A stretch of 15,012 nucleotides of DNA from CAYVUI01 sp964454745. GTDB taxonomy: Bacteria; Planctomycetota; Phycisphaerae; Sedimentisphaerales; Anaerohalosphaeraceae. Each line of letters begins with the position of its first letter. Within the stretch, counting starts at the first letter, position 1. This document shows, in pieces, positions 1 to 8,089 of this stretch. The notes beneath the pieces are model-generated. The model was not told the DNA's origin, did no database searches, and saw nothing but the letters and a program-made list of their open reading frames with translations. Location: NCBI GenBank assembly GCA_964454745.1, contig CAYVUI010000109.1:1-15012 (forward strand). Reading direction: 5' to 3'. A program made the translations under genes and the position numbers.

Positions 1-4
1 CCGC

Positions 5-56
5 CTGAGAAACTCAGTAAAATAGAAATTAGGGCTTATTCAGCAAGCCCTAATTT
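5..56. terminator. Terminator hairpin downstream of the GH2 operon
   Basis: A perfect 12-bp inverted repeat pairs AAATTAGGGCTT (26-37) with AAGCCCTAATTT (45-56) around a 7-nt loop. Read on the minus strand, the stem is followed by a U-rich stretch (TTTCTATTTTA), as in a rho-independent terminator. It lies about 100 bp beyond the minus-strand beta-mannosidase stop codon, so it probably ends that transcript. It could also act on a plus-strand transcript entering from the left. A small second hairpin, CTGAG-aaa-CTCAG (5-17), sits beside it. The rest of 57-159 is AT-rich with no recognisable gene. Confidence 0.75.
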
Positions 57-159
57 ATGATAAAGAAAAATGGATTCCAATTTCAGAAACAGCTGTAGGC
101 AAGCACCTCAAAATTAATTGTGACAACAATAATATATATATACCTGAAGAAGAAAGTAT

Positions 160-2136
160 TTATATAGAATGATCTATACTTTCAAGCAATTCCTTAATTT
201 TCACCGCCGCGGGTTTGAGGTTCCCGTCAAAATCAATGATCGAGGTATTGGCCGTGCAGGGGAATGAATCATGGCCCATCCAGAGCAGAAAACCTCCGCA
301 TTCCGGGAAACGGCGGATACAGTTTGAAACGGCAATAGCAAGAATATCTTCCTGTCTCTTGCCACCCCAGGCGACATACTGTGCAAGTGTCTCAGGTTCG
401 CTACCGTTTTCAGCGATGTAGTGCTCGAGTTCGAGCCACCAGCCGGTGCGCGACCAAAGCGGATTCTGTACGCTGATGGGCAGGATGGGGGCATTGCCGG
501 CATATTTTTCGATCAGTCCAACGGGTGATGGACCGGGGGCTCCCATCTCGGAGCGGAACAACGAATCATCATTTTTCCAGTAGCGGAGAAAAGCATCATC
601 CAGGGTGCCCTTGTGTTTCCACGGGCCGTGGATATCCCAATGTTGGTTTTGCCCGTATTTTTCCGGATCAGCCATAAAGGACGGACCCGAGGGCGAAGTA
701 GGGACAAAGCGGGTGCCCGGATCAAGCTGGCGAATAATATCCCCGGTTCTTTTCAGGATCGGATGCGTTGCTTCAGTCAGCGGAACGGCTTTTGTGTCTG
801 TCAGTTCGTTCCCGCCGCTGTAGAGCAGCAGCGATGGGTGATAATGCAGGCGGTGGATATACGAGGTCACAATCTCGCCGAAACGGCTGATGTATTCGTC
901 ATCATCAGGAGGCAGATTCTCAAACCCGGACGAGCAAAGCGGAAATTCCTGCCAGACAAGCAGGCCCAGGCGGTCGCACTGGTCGTAAAAGGTCTGCTTC
1001 TCGATCGAGGCCCCGCCCCAGACGCGGAGCAGGTTCATTTTCAAATCTTTATACGTCTCCAACCGCTGGACGTAATCCGCTTGACTTACATCGGCGGTAT
1101 TAGGACGAATCGGCGTCCAATTCACCCCGCACAGAAAAACCTCGCTGCCGTTGACATGGCACACCCAGGGGTCGGCATTTTCGCGCCCGGGAGCGTGTTC
1201 AAAGCGGATGTTTTTAAAGCCGAGCGTTCGCTTTACAGCCTGGATTGGATTACCTGCAGGATCCTTAACAGTGATCGAAAAGTCATACAATTTCTGCGGC
1301 CCCATGCGGTTGGGCCACCAGGGCAAGACCTGCAGGTCAGCAATGTTGATCGATTTTTCGCTGGCAAATTCGGGGATAGTCAAGGTCTGCTCATGCACGG
1401 TCTTGTTGGTATCGGGATCAGTAAGAGCAAGGTTTACCGAAAACGCCGCTGGATCGGTTTCCGCATCGTTGTGGTTAATCTTACAACCAATGGTAAGGCT
1501 GCCGGTTCTGGTTTCAAGATCCAGATGGGGGCGCGTGATGATCCCGATTAGCTCAACAGGCGGCACCTCTTCTATATATACTGGACCGGTAATTCCGACC
1601 TGTACGACTCGTGAGGTCCAGTCCCATCCGTAATAAAAGCGTGGCTTGAAGTCTCGGCATCTGGACGTCCAGCCGAACTGGCCCAGCCACCGCGGCGGGC
1701 AGTAAAAAAGAATGCTCAGCGTATGTTCCGCCCTGCCGCCAAGGCCGTTCAGCGCTACGGTGTGAGGGACATGGGCATTGTCAAATTCGTAAATGGTTTG
1801 CCCGTCGAGCATGATCTGCCCGGCATGATCGAGCCCTTCGAGAACCAGGCGATATTGTTTGTTCGGATCAAATGAATCAGCGGGCATACGAACCTCAAAG
1901 TTCCAGTGGCGGTTTTCGATCCACTCGCACTGGCGGGAATTGAGCCCATAATTCCAGTCCGGGATGATCCCCGCATCCCGCAGGGCCGCCTGAACGCTGC
2001 CGGGCACTGTGACCGGTACAGGGCCGGAGTCAGGCTTTGGCATTGCGCCGACTTCTGCACAGGGTCCGGTCTGGTATTCCCACGGCAGGTAACTGGTCAG
2101 GGTCCATTGTTGGGCTGTCAGGTCATATTCATTCAT
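160..2136 (-). CDS. Glycoside hydrolase family 2, beta-mannosidase-like
   Basis: A 658-residue retaining glycosidase that probably removes terminal beta-linked mannose from oligosaccharides. The N-terminal half (about 1-190) is the GH2 sugar-binding beta-sandwich and ends in YYGWDW (168-173), a motif typical of beta-mannosidases. An immunoglobulin-like linker (about 195-310) follows, then the TIM barrel (about 325-650). The barrel shows GVNWTPIRP (337-345), NLLRVWGG (368-375), the acid/base Glu444 in SGGNEL and the nucleophile Glu530 in RSEMG. Typical family members run over 800 residues; this one ends with the barrel and lacks the C-terminal sandwich domains. There is no signal peptide, so it should act in the cytoplasm on imported sugars. 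The start lies 10 bp after the sugar kinase stop, with a weak GAGA-type ribosome site, which suggests cotranscription. A related GH2 exo-activity (for example glucosaminidase) cannot be excluded. Confidence 0.88.
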   Translation of the reverse strand: MNEYDLTAQQWTLTSYLPWEYQTGPCAEVGAMPKPDSGPVPVTVPGSVQAALRDAGIIPDWNYGLNSRQCEWIENRHWNFEVRMPADSFDPNKQYRLVLEGLDHAGQIMLDGQTIYEFDNAHVPHTVALNGLGGRAEHTLSILFYCPPRWLGQFGWTSRCRDFKPRFYYGWDWTSRVVQVGITGPVYIEEVPPVELIGIITRPHLDLETRTGSLTIGCKINHNDAETDPAAFSVNLALTDPDTNKTVHEQTLTIPEFASEKSINIADLQVLPWWPNRMGPQKLYDFSITVKDPAGNPIQAVKRTLGFKNIRFEHAPGRENADPWVCHVNGSEVFLCGVNWTPIRPNTADVSQADYVQRLETYKDLKMNLLRVWGGASIEKQTFYDQCDRLGLLVWQEFPLCSSGFENLPPDDDEYISRFGEIVTSYIHRLHYHPSLLLYSGGNELTDTKAVPLTEATHPILKRTGDIIRQLDPGTRFVPTSPSGPSFMADPEKYGQNQHWDIHGPWKHKGTLDDAFLRYWKNDDSLFRSEMGAPGPSPVGLIEKYAGNAPILPISVQNPLWSRTGWWLELEHYIAENGSEPETLAQYVAWGGKRQEDILAIAVSNCIRRFPECGGFLLWMGHDSFPCTANTSIIDFDGNLKPAAVKIKELLESIDHSI

Positions 2137-2146
2137 TGGATGTCTC

Positions 2147-3334
2147 TCATTGGTTTAGCGGATCATTCGGCCCGGCATAGAGTTGAGATTGGGAATCGAA
2201 TGTCCATTCGAATTCGGAAAGGTCCGGATCGATCAGCCCGGGCGCATTGTCAACAATCGAGGTCGATGCAACCCAGTCCCTGATTCCAGAAAGTGCATCA
2301 AGGGCCTGGATGTTCTGATAGCCCAGGCAGGCCGCATATTTCAGGGCGGATTCGACGGGTAGGCCCTTTACTACCGCGGTGAGAAATCCTGCAATGGCGG
2401 CATCCCCCGCGCCTGTAGCGGAGGCAATTACCTCGACTTCAAAAGCCGGACACCACAACTGGCGGGACGCATAATTTTCGCTGTCATCGAGCCCCAGAGC
2501 CTTAATCTCTGCCAGCGGCGCGGTTTTGAGATAAAACCCCCGCGGGCCGGATTTGAGGGATACGATTTTCGCCCCTAAATCCAGGATTTCATCGGCAATG
2601 CCGGAGTAATCCTCCGGGGTCAGGTAATCGATCAGTTCCTCGTTGTTGTGTTTTTTCTTCAGGGCCAGGAACCGTTCCGGATCGAGCATATACAGCGTTT
2701 CCTCAATCGAGGGCAGGAACATATCGATATAGGGCAGGGCATTTTGCAAAATTCGCCTCCAGGGCGCCTTGCCGGAAGGTGAGACAGGGTCGGGCAGCGT
2801 AAAATCGCAGCTTGTGGTAGCCCCGGCCTCTTTTGCCTGGCGAAAGAGCAAAGCAAGCTGTTCGGTATCCTCGTAAAAGCATCGCATCAGCGTCGGATAG
2901 CCAAAATGGAAATGTCGGCATTTTGCGATGGTATCCTTGTTGAGATCCGCCGCGGTAAAACTGTCATTGGTACCGGGGTGATGCAGGAAGATGCGGTCAA
3001 TATTGGGCGGTGCGATTACGATCGAGTACGAACTGTGCCCTTCAAGAACCGCAATCCCGGAGATATCTCCATGCTGTTCGAGCAAATCGGACGTAAGACG
3101 ACCCAGGGTATCATCCGCAACGGAGGCAGCAAATGCGACACTAAGCCCCAGTTTCTTGCAGGTCAACCCGGTATTGGAGACCGTTCCTCCGGTCCCAAGC
3201 TGTGCCTGTTCCATATTGACCAGCTTGCCCGGCGTGAGGATTTGCTCAATTCGGGATGCAGTATTTTCCGGGAACTTTGGGATAATATCCAGGCATAAGT
3301 GCCCGGCCACCATGATGTCGTATTCGTTCGCCAT
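2147..3334 (-). CDS. PfkB-family (ribokinase-like) carbohydrate kinase
   Basis: A 395-residue cytoplasmic sugar kinase that uses ATP to phosphorylate a sugar hydroxyl. The N-terminal part has the paired-glycine motif GTGGTVSN (about 47-54). The C-terminal PfkB signature is SATGAGDAAIAGF, with the catalytic base Asp near residue 311 and the GAGD anion hole. At about 395 residues it is longer than the usual 300-340; the extra length includes a stretch around 180-250 and a C-terminal tail. The substrate cannot be read from sequence, but a beta-mannosidase gene 10 bp downstream makes mannose or a related hexose a reasonable guess. I chose the ATG at 3334 over an in-frame TTG at 3352, because neither has a strong ribosome site and MANEYDIMVAGH is the normal family N-terminus. 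It is probably transcribed from its own promoter at 3390-3419. Confidence 0.9.
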   Translation of the reverse strand: MANEYDIMVAGHLCLDIIPKFPENTASRIEQILTPGKLVNMEQAQLGTGGTVSNTGLTCKKLGLSVAFAASVADDTLGRLTSDLLEQHGDISGIAVLEGHSSYSIVIAPPNIDRIFLHHPGTNDSFTAADLNKDTIAKCRHFHFGYPTLMRCFYEDTEQLALLFRQAKEAGATTSCDFTLPDPVSPSGKAPWRRILQNALPYIDMFLPSIEETLYMLDPERFLALKKKHNNEELIDYLTPEDYSGIADEILDLGAKIVSLKSGPRGFYLKTAPLAEIKALGLDDSENYASRQLWCPAFEVEVIASATGAGDAAIAGFLTAVVKGLPVESALKYAACLGYQNIQALDALSGIRDWVASTSIVDNAPGLIDPDLSEFEWTFDSQSQLYAGPNDPLNQ

Positions 3335-3389
3335 TATTGACTCATTATCCAATTACAGGATTTAGATGTCTTGTATTAAATAGAGGTGA

Positions 3390-3419
3390 AGTATAGCCAG
3401 AAAAACAGTTGCCGTCCAA
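3390..3419 (-). promoter_or_regulatory. Putative sigma70 promoter of the kinase-mannosidase operon
   Basis: On the minus strand there is a TTGGAC -35-like hexamer (3414-3419), an 18-bp spacer and a good TATACT -10 (3390-3395). This gives a leader of about 50 nt before the kinase ATG. There is no hairpin between the XRE-cupin stop (3469) and this site, so read-through from the regulator is also possible. Confidence 0.45.
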
Positions 3420-3468
3420 TTGTAAACGTCAGAAATCCGGTAAATTCGCACAGAAATGAACTCAAAAG

Positions 3469-4056
3469 CTATTGATTGTGGATTTTTGTTTTTAACAGGG
3501 CTTCGATGATATGAATATCTTTCGGAATGTGAATCGCAAGAAACTCTCCATCCTCCATAACTGTATATTTATGATCCAATACGCCGTCAAACAGCAGGGA
3601 TTCATTCTCAACCAAGTGATAATCCTGATCCTCAACCCTCAGGGAAAGCTTTCCTTTGAGCACATAACAAATCTCGTGGCTCTCCTCGTGCAGTTCAGGA
3701 TAGTGAATGGCGGCATCCTTTTTGGCATCGATACGCAGAACCTTTGCCTTGTCGTAGATGGTCAGGGCCCAGTCATTGAGGCCAATCTTATCAGGATTCA
3801 GCTTATCGGTAATAATTTTTTCTGCGGTCCTCTTTTGTACCAGGCGTTTTTCCGCCATAGAAAGCAGCTCGGAGGATGTCACTCTTAATGCCCCAGCCAG
3901 TGCATCCAAAGTGCGCAGGGATGGGATTTTCTTGTTCGTTTCTATGGTTTCAACCGTTGGATAGGTCAAACCGGCAGAATCCGCAAGCTTTTGCAGGGTA
4001 AAATTCAGTTTCTTACGAAGCGTATTTATCACCGAAAAATCATAGTTGCTGTTCAT
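3469..4056 (-). CDS. XRE-family transcriptional regulator with cupin sensor domain
   Basis: A 195-residue DNA-binding regulator of the XRE-cupin type, in which a small-molecule-binding beta-barrel controls a helix-turn-helix. The HTH (about 9-65) is visible as FTLQKLADSAGLTYPTVETIETNKKIPSLRTLDAL-type sequence, with Leu21-Ala25 and Thr34-Glu39 forming the turn and recognition helix. The cupin (about 105-180) shows HEESHEICYVLKG with His123, His127 and Glu128, and a second-motif His at 162. The start is supported by AGGA 7 bp upstream. A near-perfect 32-bp palindrome at 4076-4107, 20 bp before the start codon, is the obvious autoregulatory operator. The kinase and mannosidase follow on the same strand and are likely targets. 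The ligand is unknown; related proteins sense sugars, amino acids or antibiotics. Confidence 0.93.
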   Translation of the reverse strand: MNSNYDFSVINTLRKKLNFTLQKLADSAGLTYPTVETIETNKKIPSLRTLDALAGALRVTSSELLSMAEKRLVQKRTAEKIITDKLNPDKIGLNDWALTIYDKAKVLRIDAKKDAAIHYPELHEESHEICYVLKGKLSLRVEDQDYHLVENESLLFDGVLDHKYTVMEDGEFLAIHIPKDIHIIEALLKTKIHNQ

Positions 4057-4075
4057 TATCGGTCCTTTCAGGATA

Positions 4076-4107
4076 AATAACGAATTTGTCTAGAAAAATT
4101 TGTTATT
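4076..4107. promoter_or_regulatory. 32-bp palindrome, probable XRE-cupin operator
   Basis: The half-sites AATAACGAATTT (4076-4087) and AAATTTGTTATT (4096-4107) are arranged symmetrically around a central TCTAGA (4089-4094). Fourteen of the 16 symmetric base pairs match; the exceptions are 4082/4101 and 4088/4095. The site lies 20 bp upstream of the XRE-cupin start and about 195 bp upstream of the chemoreceptor start. It fits binding by a dimer or dimer of dimers, probably repressing the regulator's own promoter. Confidence 0.65.
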
Positions 4108-4210
4108 AACTTTTTTTTATAATCGGCAATTCCATTCCAATTATCTGAATTTTTCACCCGGAAATGTTAATCCCTGTTTATTTCAGCGCTCAAACCTGGA
4201 TATTTTATTT

Positions 4211-4278
4211 CCCAATATAAGAAATGCATTTCTTCGATAAGAATATCGCAACATTATCAATCAATTGGGCAATATAAA
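4211..4278 (+). promoter_or_regulatory. Chemoreceptor upstream region with perfect palindrome
   Basis: This region holds a perfect 16-bp palindrome AAGAAATGCATTTCTT (4219-4234), directly followed by CGATA-agaa-TATCG (4235-4248). The octamer CAATATAA occurs twice (4213-4220 and 4270-4277). CGATAA at 4235-4240 resembles the -10 of flagellar sigma-28 promoters (GCCGATAA), but no good TAAA lies at the usual spacing. I cannot name the true promoter. The chemoreceptor has a strong AAGGAG ribosome site just before its ATG. Confidence 0.3.
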
Positions 4279-4301
4279 AGACATTTGTAAGGAGAAGAAC
4301 T

Positions 4302-6298
4302 ATGTCGTTTAAGAACATGAATCTTGGGGCTAAAATCGGAATGGGATTTGGGCTTTTGATTTTAATTGCGTGTTTCCTGGGCGGCCTGGCCGTGTATAAC
4401 ATGAAGCGGGTCGAGAGCAATTCCAAGATGCTCGCTCATGAATACGTCCCTGAAGTCCGCCTGGCCAACAGCGTGGAACGCACATCGATGAATATCATGT
4501 ACGAAATGCGCGGCTACGGCCTCAGCGAAGAAAATCACTATTACGAATCCGCCAATGAGCACATGAAAGAGTTGAACCAGTTCCTCCAAGAATCGAATGA
4601 CCTGGCGGATCAGTCTGAGCACCTGGTCAAACTCAAAGACGCGGTAGGTGAGATTGAAAGTAATGTCCAGACGTATGGCAAACTTATGCTGGAGACCAAT
4701 ACATCTACGGNNNNNNNNNNGCGATTGCACAGGACCGCACGGTTCTTGACCATGCGGCGGCAGCCTATATGAATAACTGCAATGAGTTCCTGGCCGGGCA
4801 GAATGCAAAAATGACTCAGGAGATTGAAGAAGGTGCATCGAAAGAGGCCATGAAGGAACGGCTGGATAAGATCACCATCGTCAATGACATCATCGATGTC
4901 GGCAATGCGGCACGTGTCGCATGTTATAAGTCGCAGGCCATGCGGGATCCGAAGATTATCCGTGATGCTCAAGCGAATTTTGACGTCATGAAAAACAAGT
5001 TTAACGACCTTCGCAAGATCACCAAAGAGCAGGCGGACCATGAACGGATCGATAATACAGAAAAAGCAGCGATGGAATACAAAGATGCAATGCTGTCACT
5101 GCTTGCCAACTGGGAAAAACTCCAGCAGCTCGGAACCCAGCGAACGGAAACCGGCGGCCATGTATTAAACCTGTCTAAAGAACTGGCTATGGCCGGTGTC
5201 GGCATGACCGACGAGGTGGCCCAGGGAGCGGCAAAGGCACTTTCAATGTCATCCACAATTATGCTTGTCGGACTGGCCATTGCATTTGTACTTGGCGTGG
5301 CCGTGGCAATCTTTATTACACGCAGTATTACCAAACCGATTAACAAGATCATTGCAGACCTGACCGAAGGTTCCGAGCAGGTTGCTTCGGCATCCGGGCA
5401 GGTCAGCAGCGCATCGCAGAGCCTGGCCGAGGGCGCTACCGAGCAGGCCGCAGGCCTCGAAGAAACTTCTTCAAGCCTGGAAGAAATGGCCTCGATGACC
5501 AAGCAAAATGCAGACAACGCACAGCAGGCCAATACGCTGGCCAACGAAGCCAAGACTAGTGCAGACAACGGCACCGACTCAATGGAAAAAATGAACACGG
5601 CAATCCGTGAAATTCAGAAATCTTCGGATGAAACCGCCAAGATCATCAAGGTAATCGATGAAATCGCCTTCCAAACGAACCTGCTGGCACTGAATGCCGC
5701 AGTGGAAGCGGCTCGAGCCGGCGAGGCGGGTAAAGGCTTCGCCGTCGTTGCCGAAGAAGTACGCAACCTGGCAATGCGAAGCGCAGAAGCAGCAAAGAAT
5801 ACTTCCGATATGATCCAGGAGTCGGTCAAAAACTCCAACAACGGTGTCGAGATTGCGGAAGAAGTCGCAAAAGTTCTCGGAGATATCGTATCCGGTATCG
5901 GCAAAACGACTGAACTGGTCAGCGAGATCGCCAGTGCCTCGCAGGAACAGGCCCAGGGCATCGAGCAGGTCAATACCGCTGTCGCCCAGATGGATAAGGT
6001 CACTCAGCAAAACGCGGCCAATGCCGAGGAAAGTGCCAGTGCCTCGGAAGAACTCAGTGCACAAGCCGAGCAGATGAACGGCGTCGTCGGTGAACTGATT
6101 CGTTTGGTCCGTGGTGCAAAGGCAAGCCAGGGCACATCGGGCTTTTCCAGTGTGTCAGCTCGTAAACCTAAACTCCAAAAATCTGACGAGGTACTTCACA
6201 GCATCGCAAAACCACAGGCACCCAGCCGTGCAGAAAAAGATCTGCCGCTGGAAGCTTGCGATTCTGCAAATGAAGACTTTCAGTCATTTAATGGATAA
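4302..6298 (+). CDS. Methyl-accepting chemotaxis protein (split by an N gap)
   Basis: A transmembrane chemoreceptor of about 665 residues. TM1 is at about residues 13-33. A periplasmic all-helical sensor of about 280 residues follows (EYVPEVRLANSVER, and NNCNEFLAGQN after the gap), resembling the helical bimodular (HBM) class. TM2 lies at about 5255-5320. The ITKPINKII start of a HAMP helix then runs almost directly into the signalling domain. The methylation-type segment LEETSSSLEEMAS and the hairpin tip (EIAFQTNLLALNAAVEAARAG, about 5660-5720) are intact. A flexible tail ends in DFQSF plus Asn-Gly. Ten Ns at 4711-4720 split the reading frame: it is open from 4302 to the gap and again from 4721 (AIAQDRTVLDHAAA) in a frame that implies the missing length is not exactly 10. 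The gene is probably intact in the organism. The ligand is unknown; some HBM receptors sense organic acids. Confidence 0.95.
4711..4720. other. Assembly gap (10 Ns) inside the chemoreceptor gene
   Basis: Ten undetermined bases. The codon before the gap begins at 4710 and the downstream frame resumes at 4721. The real missing length must therefore leave a remainder of 2 when divided by 3 (for example 8 or 11), so 10 is a nominal size. Confidence 0.97.
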
Positions 6299-6327
6299 TA
6301 ATTAATGCTCCCAATCCAATTCTACTT

Positions 6328-6349
6328 TTACGGGTACATGAACCCGTAA
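6328..6349. terminator. Hairpin after the chemoreceptor gene
   Basis: TTACGGGT (6328-6335) pairs with ACCCGTAA (6342-6349) around a 6-nt loop, 30 bp past the chemoreceptor stop. ACCC at 6342-6345 could alternatively pair with a following GGGT (6352-6355). No T-run follows, so it may stabilise the 3' end rather than terminate by itself. Confidence 0.4.
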
Positions 6350-6381
6350 CTGGGTAACTGTGTGGATATTTCATGTTCTCG

Positions 6382-6418
6382 GAATAAAGGCGACGGTCCC
6401 TCACCGCCGCCTTTGTTC
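6382..6418. terminator. Bidirectional terminator between convergent genes
   Basis: A long hairpin pairs GAATAAAGGCG-a-CGGT with ACCG-c-CGCCTTTGTTC around the loop CCCTC, with one A/C mismatch and one T/G wobble. It lies between the plus-strand chemoreceptor (stop 6298) and the minus-strand sulfatase (stop at 6440). A/T-rich outer arms on both sides suit termination in either direction. Confidence 0.75.
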
Positions 6419-6439
6419 TATTATGGATTCCTTACGGTC

Positions 6440-8068
6440 TCAATATGCCCGGGATCGACTGTACTTCCGCGCGAATGCGGTAATCCGGCTTGAGCGTTGT
6501 TCACATTTTCCCCGGAAACGGTCAATCGTCTTTCGCAGGGCTGGATCGTTGATAAGATTCTTTTGCTCACCGGGATCCTTTTCCAAATCAAAAAACTGCT
6601 CAAAAATCGGCTGCTGCGCGGTCAGATCGAGCACCTCATTGGGGTACCAGCCGTAATGGGGATTGTACTCCTGCGGCGGTTCGGGCCTGCCGGGATTGGG
6701 AAAGAAGCGAACATACTTGTATTTGTACGTGCGTATCGCCTCCATCAGCGGATTGTTTCGCCCGGCGTAAAGGCTCTCAAGATACACCTCCTGCCTGCGG
6801 TTATACCGTTGCTTATACAGCGGTTTAGTCAGATCGATCCCCTGCATGGTACCGGGCACATCAAGCCCAGCAAGGCCGACAATCGTCGGCGCGACATCCG
6901 TGCTGACGACAAAATCTTCCTCCACACGCCCCTTTTTGCCTGCCGGCAGCCGCGGATCGGAAATAATAAACGGAATCCGCGTGGTCAGATCGTAAAGCAG
7001 GCTCTTGCCGCCCATGCCGTATTCACCCATTAGCAGGCCGTGGTCGCTCGAATAAATAATCACGGTATTGTCATCGAGCCTGCGTTCTTTGAGCGAATCG
7101 AGCAGTGAACCCACAGCCTTATCCAGCCCGGCGATCAACTGAAAGTACCGGTAATGGTGCTCCAGGCACTTGTCCTTTTCGTAGTTATAGTCGTATGTGA
7201 TCATTCGCATTTCCTGCGGCAGTACGTCCTCGGGGATATGCCGGTACGGATCAGACTCGGTCTGCCTGGGAATCCGCACATCTTCATCGCGGTACAAATC
7301 GCCGTAGATCGGGTGATCCTTGATCTTCGGATTCTCATTCGCCTTCCAGTACATCCGGCCGCCCTCCGGCACTTCCTCCATGTACATCGAACCCGAAATC
7401 GAGCCATGCGGGGCTGAGAAAGAAACCGACAGGCAAAACGGCTGATCCGACGGTGCGGCATCGAGAAACTCATCCATACAGTCCGCCATAATAGGTGTGA
7501 CAATATCCGGCTCAATATCCTTGTACATTTTACAGTTTGGTTTGTTCTTTGGGAAAAACGCACCCCAGCCGTCATGACCAAGCCAGAAATCGAATTTTTC
7601 CTCTGCATGGGGTTTAAAATCGTAGTGTTCCAGGCCGAATTTGCCAATAAAGCCTGTATAATACCCTGCCTTTTGCAGGATTGCCGGGTAGGTATCCTCC
7701 CACTGCAGGTCGGACATATTATGCGGCGACGAAAAACCGACCCGGTGAGTCCGCTCGTACTGGCCGGTAAAGTAAGTGGCGCGACTCGGTGAACAGACAG
7801 GCTCAGCAATAAATGCATTGTGAAATCGCACACCGTTCTCAGCCAGCGAATCGATATTGGGCGTCTTGATAACCGGATGGCCCTCACAGCCAAGCGTCCC
7901 CGCACGCTGGTCGTCTGTCAGCAGGAAAATGATATTGGGCTTTTTCTTGTCTGCGTAAGAGCGGGCGGTTTTCTGCCCGGCAGGCAGGCACCCCCCTGTC
8001 GCGAAGGAAAGCGATGCCGCCGCAGCGGCAGTGCGAAGAAATTGACGCCGGGTAAGTTTTGATTTCAT
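6440..8068 (-). CDS. Formylglycine-dependent sulfatase, Tat-exported lipoprotein
   Basis: A 542-residue type I sulfatase that hydrolyses sulfate esters, probably on a sulfated polysaccharide. The modification motif Cys92-Ser-Pro-Ser-Arg96 would be converted to formylglycine by a maturase not encoded here. Metal ligands are visible as TDDQ (51-54) and SDHG (341-344), with the conserved TPNIDSLAENGVRFHNAF segment before the active site. The N-terminus has a twin-arginine signal (RRQFL at 7-11), an alanine-rich core and a lipobox-like ATGGC with Cys27, which suggests folded export and lipid anchoring in the envelope. The C-terminal subdomain keeps the usual FDLEKDPGEQKNL sequence. The start is set by AGGAG about 6 bp upstream. 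It follows the epimerase-like gene by 21 bp, so the two are probably one operon. The precise substrate cannot be deduced. Confidence 0.95.
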   Translation of the reverse strand: MKSKLTRRQFLRTAAAAASLSFATGGCLPAGQKTARSYADKKKPNIIFLLTDDQRAGTLGCEGHPVIKTPNIDSLAENGVRFHNAFIAEPVCSPSRATYFTGQYERTHRVGFSSPHNMSDLQWEDTYPAILQKAGYYTGFIGKFGLEHYDFKPHAEEKFDFWLGHDGWGAFFPKNKPNCKMYKDIEPDIVTPIMADCMDEFLDAAPSDQPFCLSVSFSAPHGSISGSMYMEEVPEGGRMYWKANENPKIKDHPIYGDLYRDEDVRIPRQTESDPYRHIPEDVLPQEMRMITYDYNYEKDKCLEHHYRYFQLIAGLDKAVGSLLDSLKERRLDDNTVIIYSSDHGLLMGEYGMGGKSLLYDLTTRIPFIISDPRLPAGKKGRVEEDFVVSTDVAPTIVGLAGLDVPGTMQGIDLTKPLYKQRYNRRQEVYLESLYAGRNNPLMEAIRTYKYKYVRFFPNPGRPEPPQEYNPHYGWYPNEVLDLTAQQPIFEQFFDLEKDPGEQKNLINDPALRKTIDRFRGKCEQRSSRITAFARKYSRSRAY

Positions 8069-8089
8069 TGCTGCTCCTGTTGTTATGGT

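Noticed and set aside
613..1551. A 312-codon plus-strand open frame inside the mannosidase region
   Set aside because: It is antisense to a gene with clear GH2 catalytic motifs, has no recognisable domain, and arises from the codon pattern of the real gene.
4302..4772. Chemoreceptor read as a frameshifted pseudogene or two genes
   Set aside because: The frame change coincides exactly with the N run, and both sides belong to one receptor, so it is an assembly effect.
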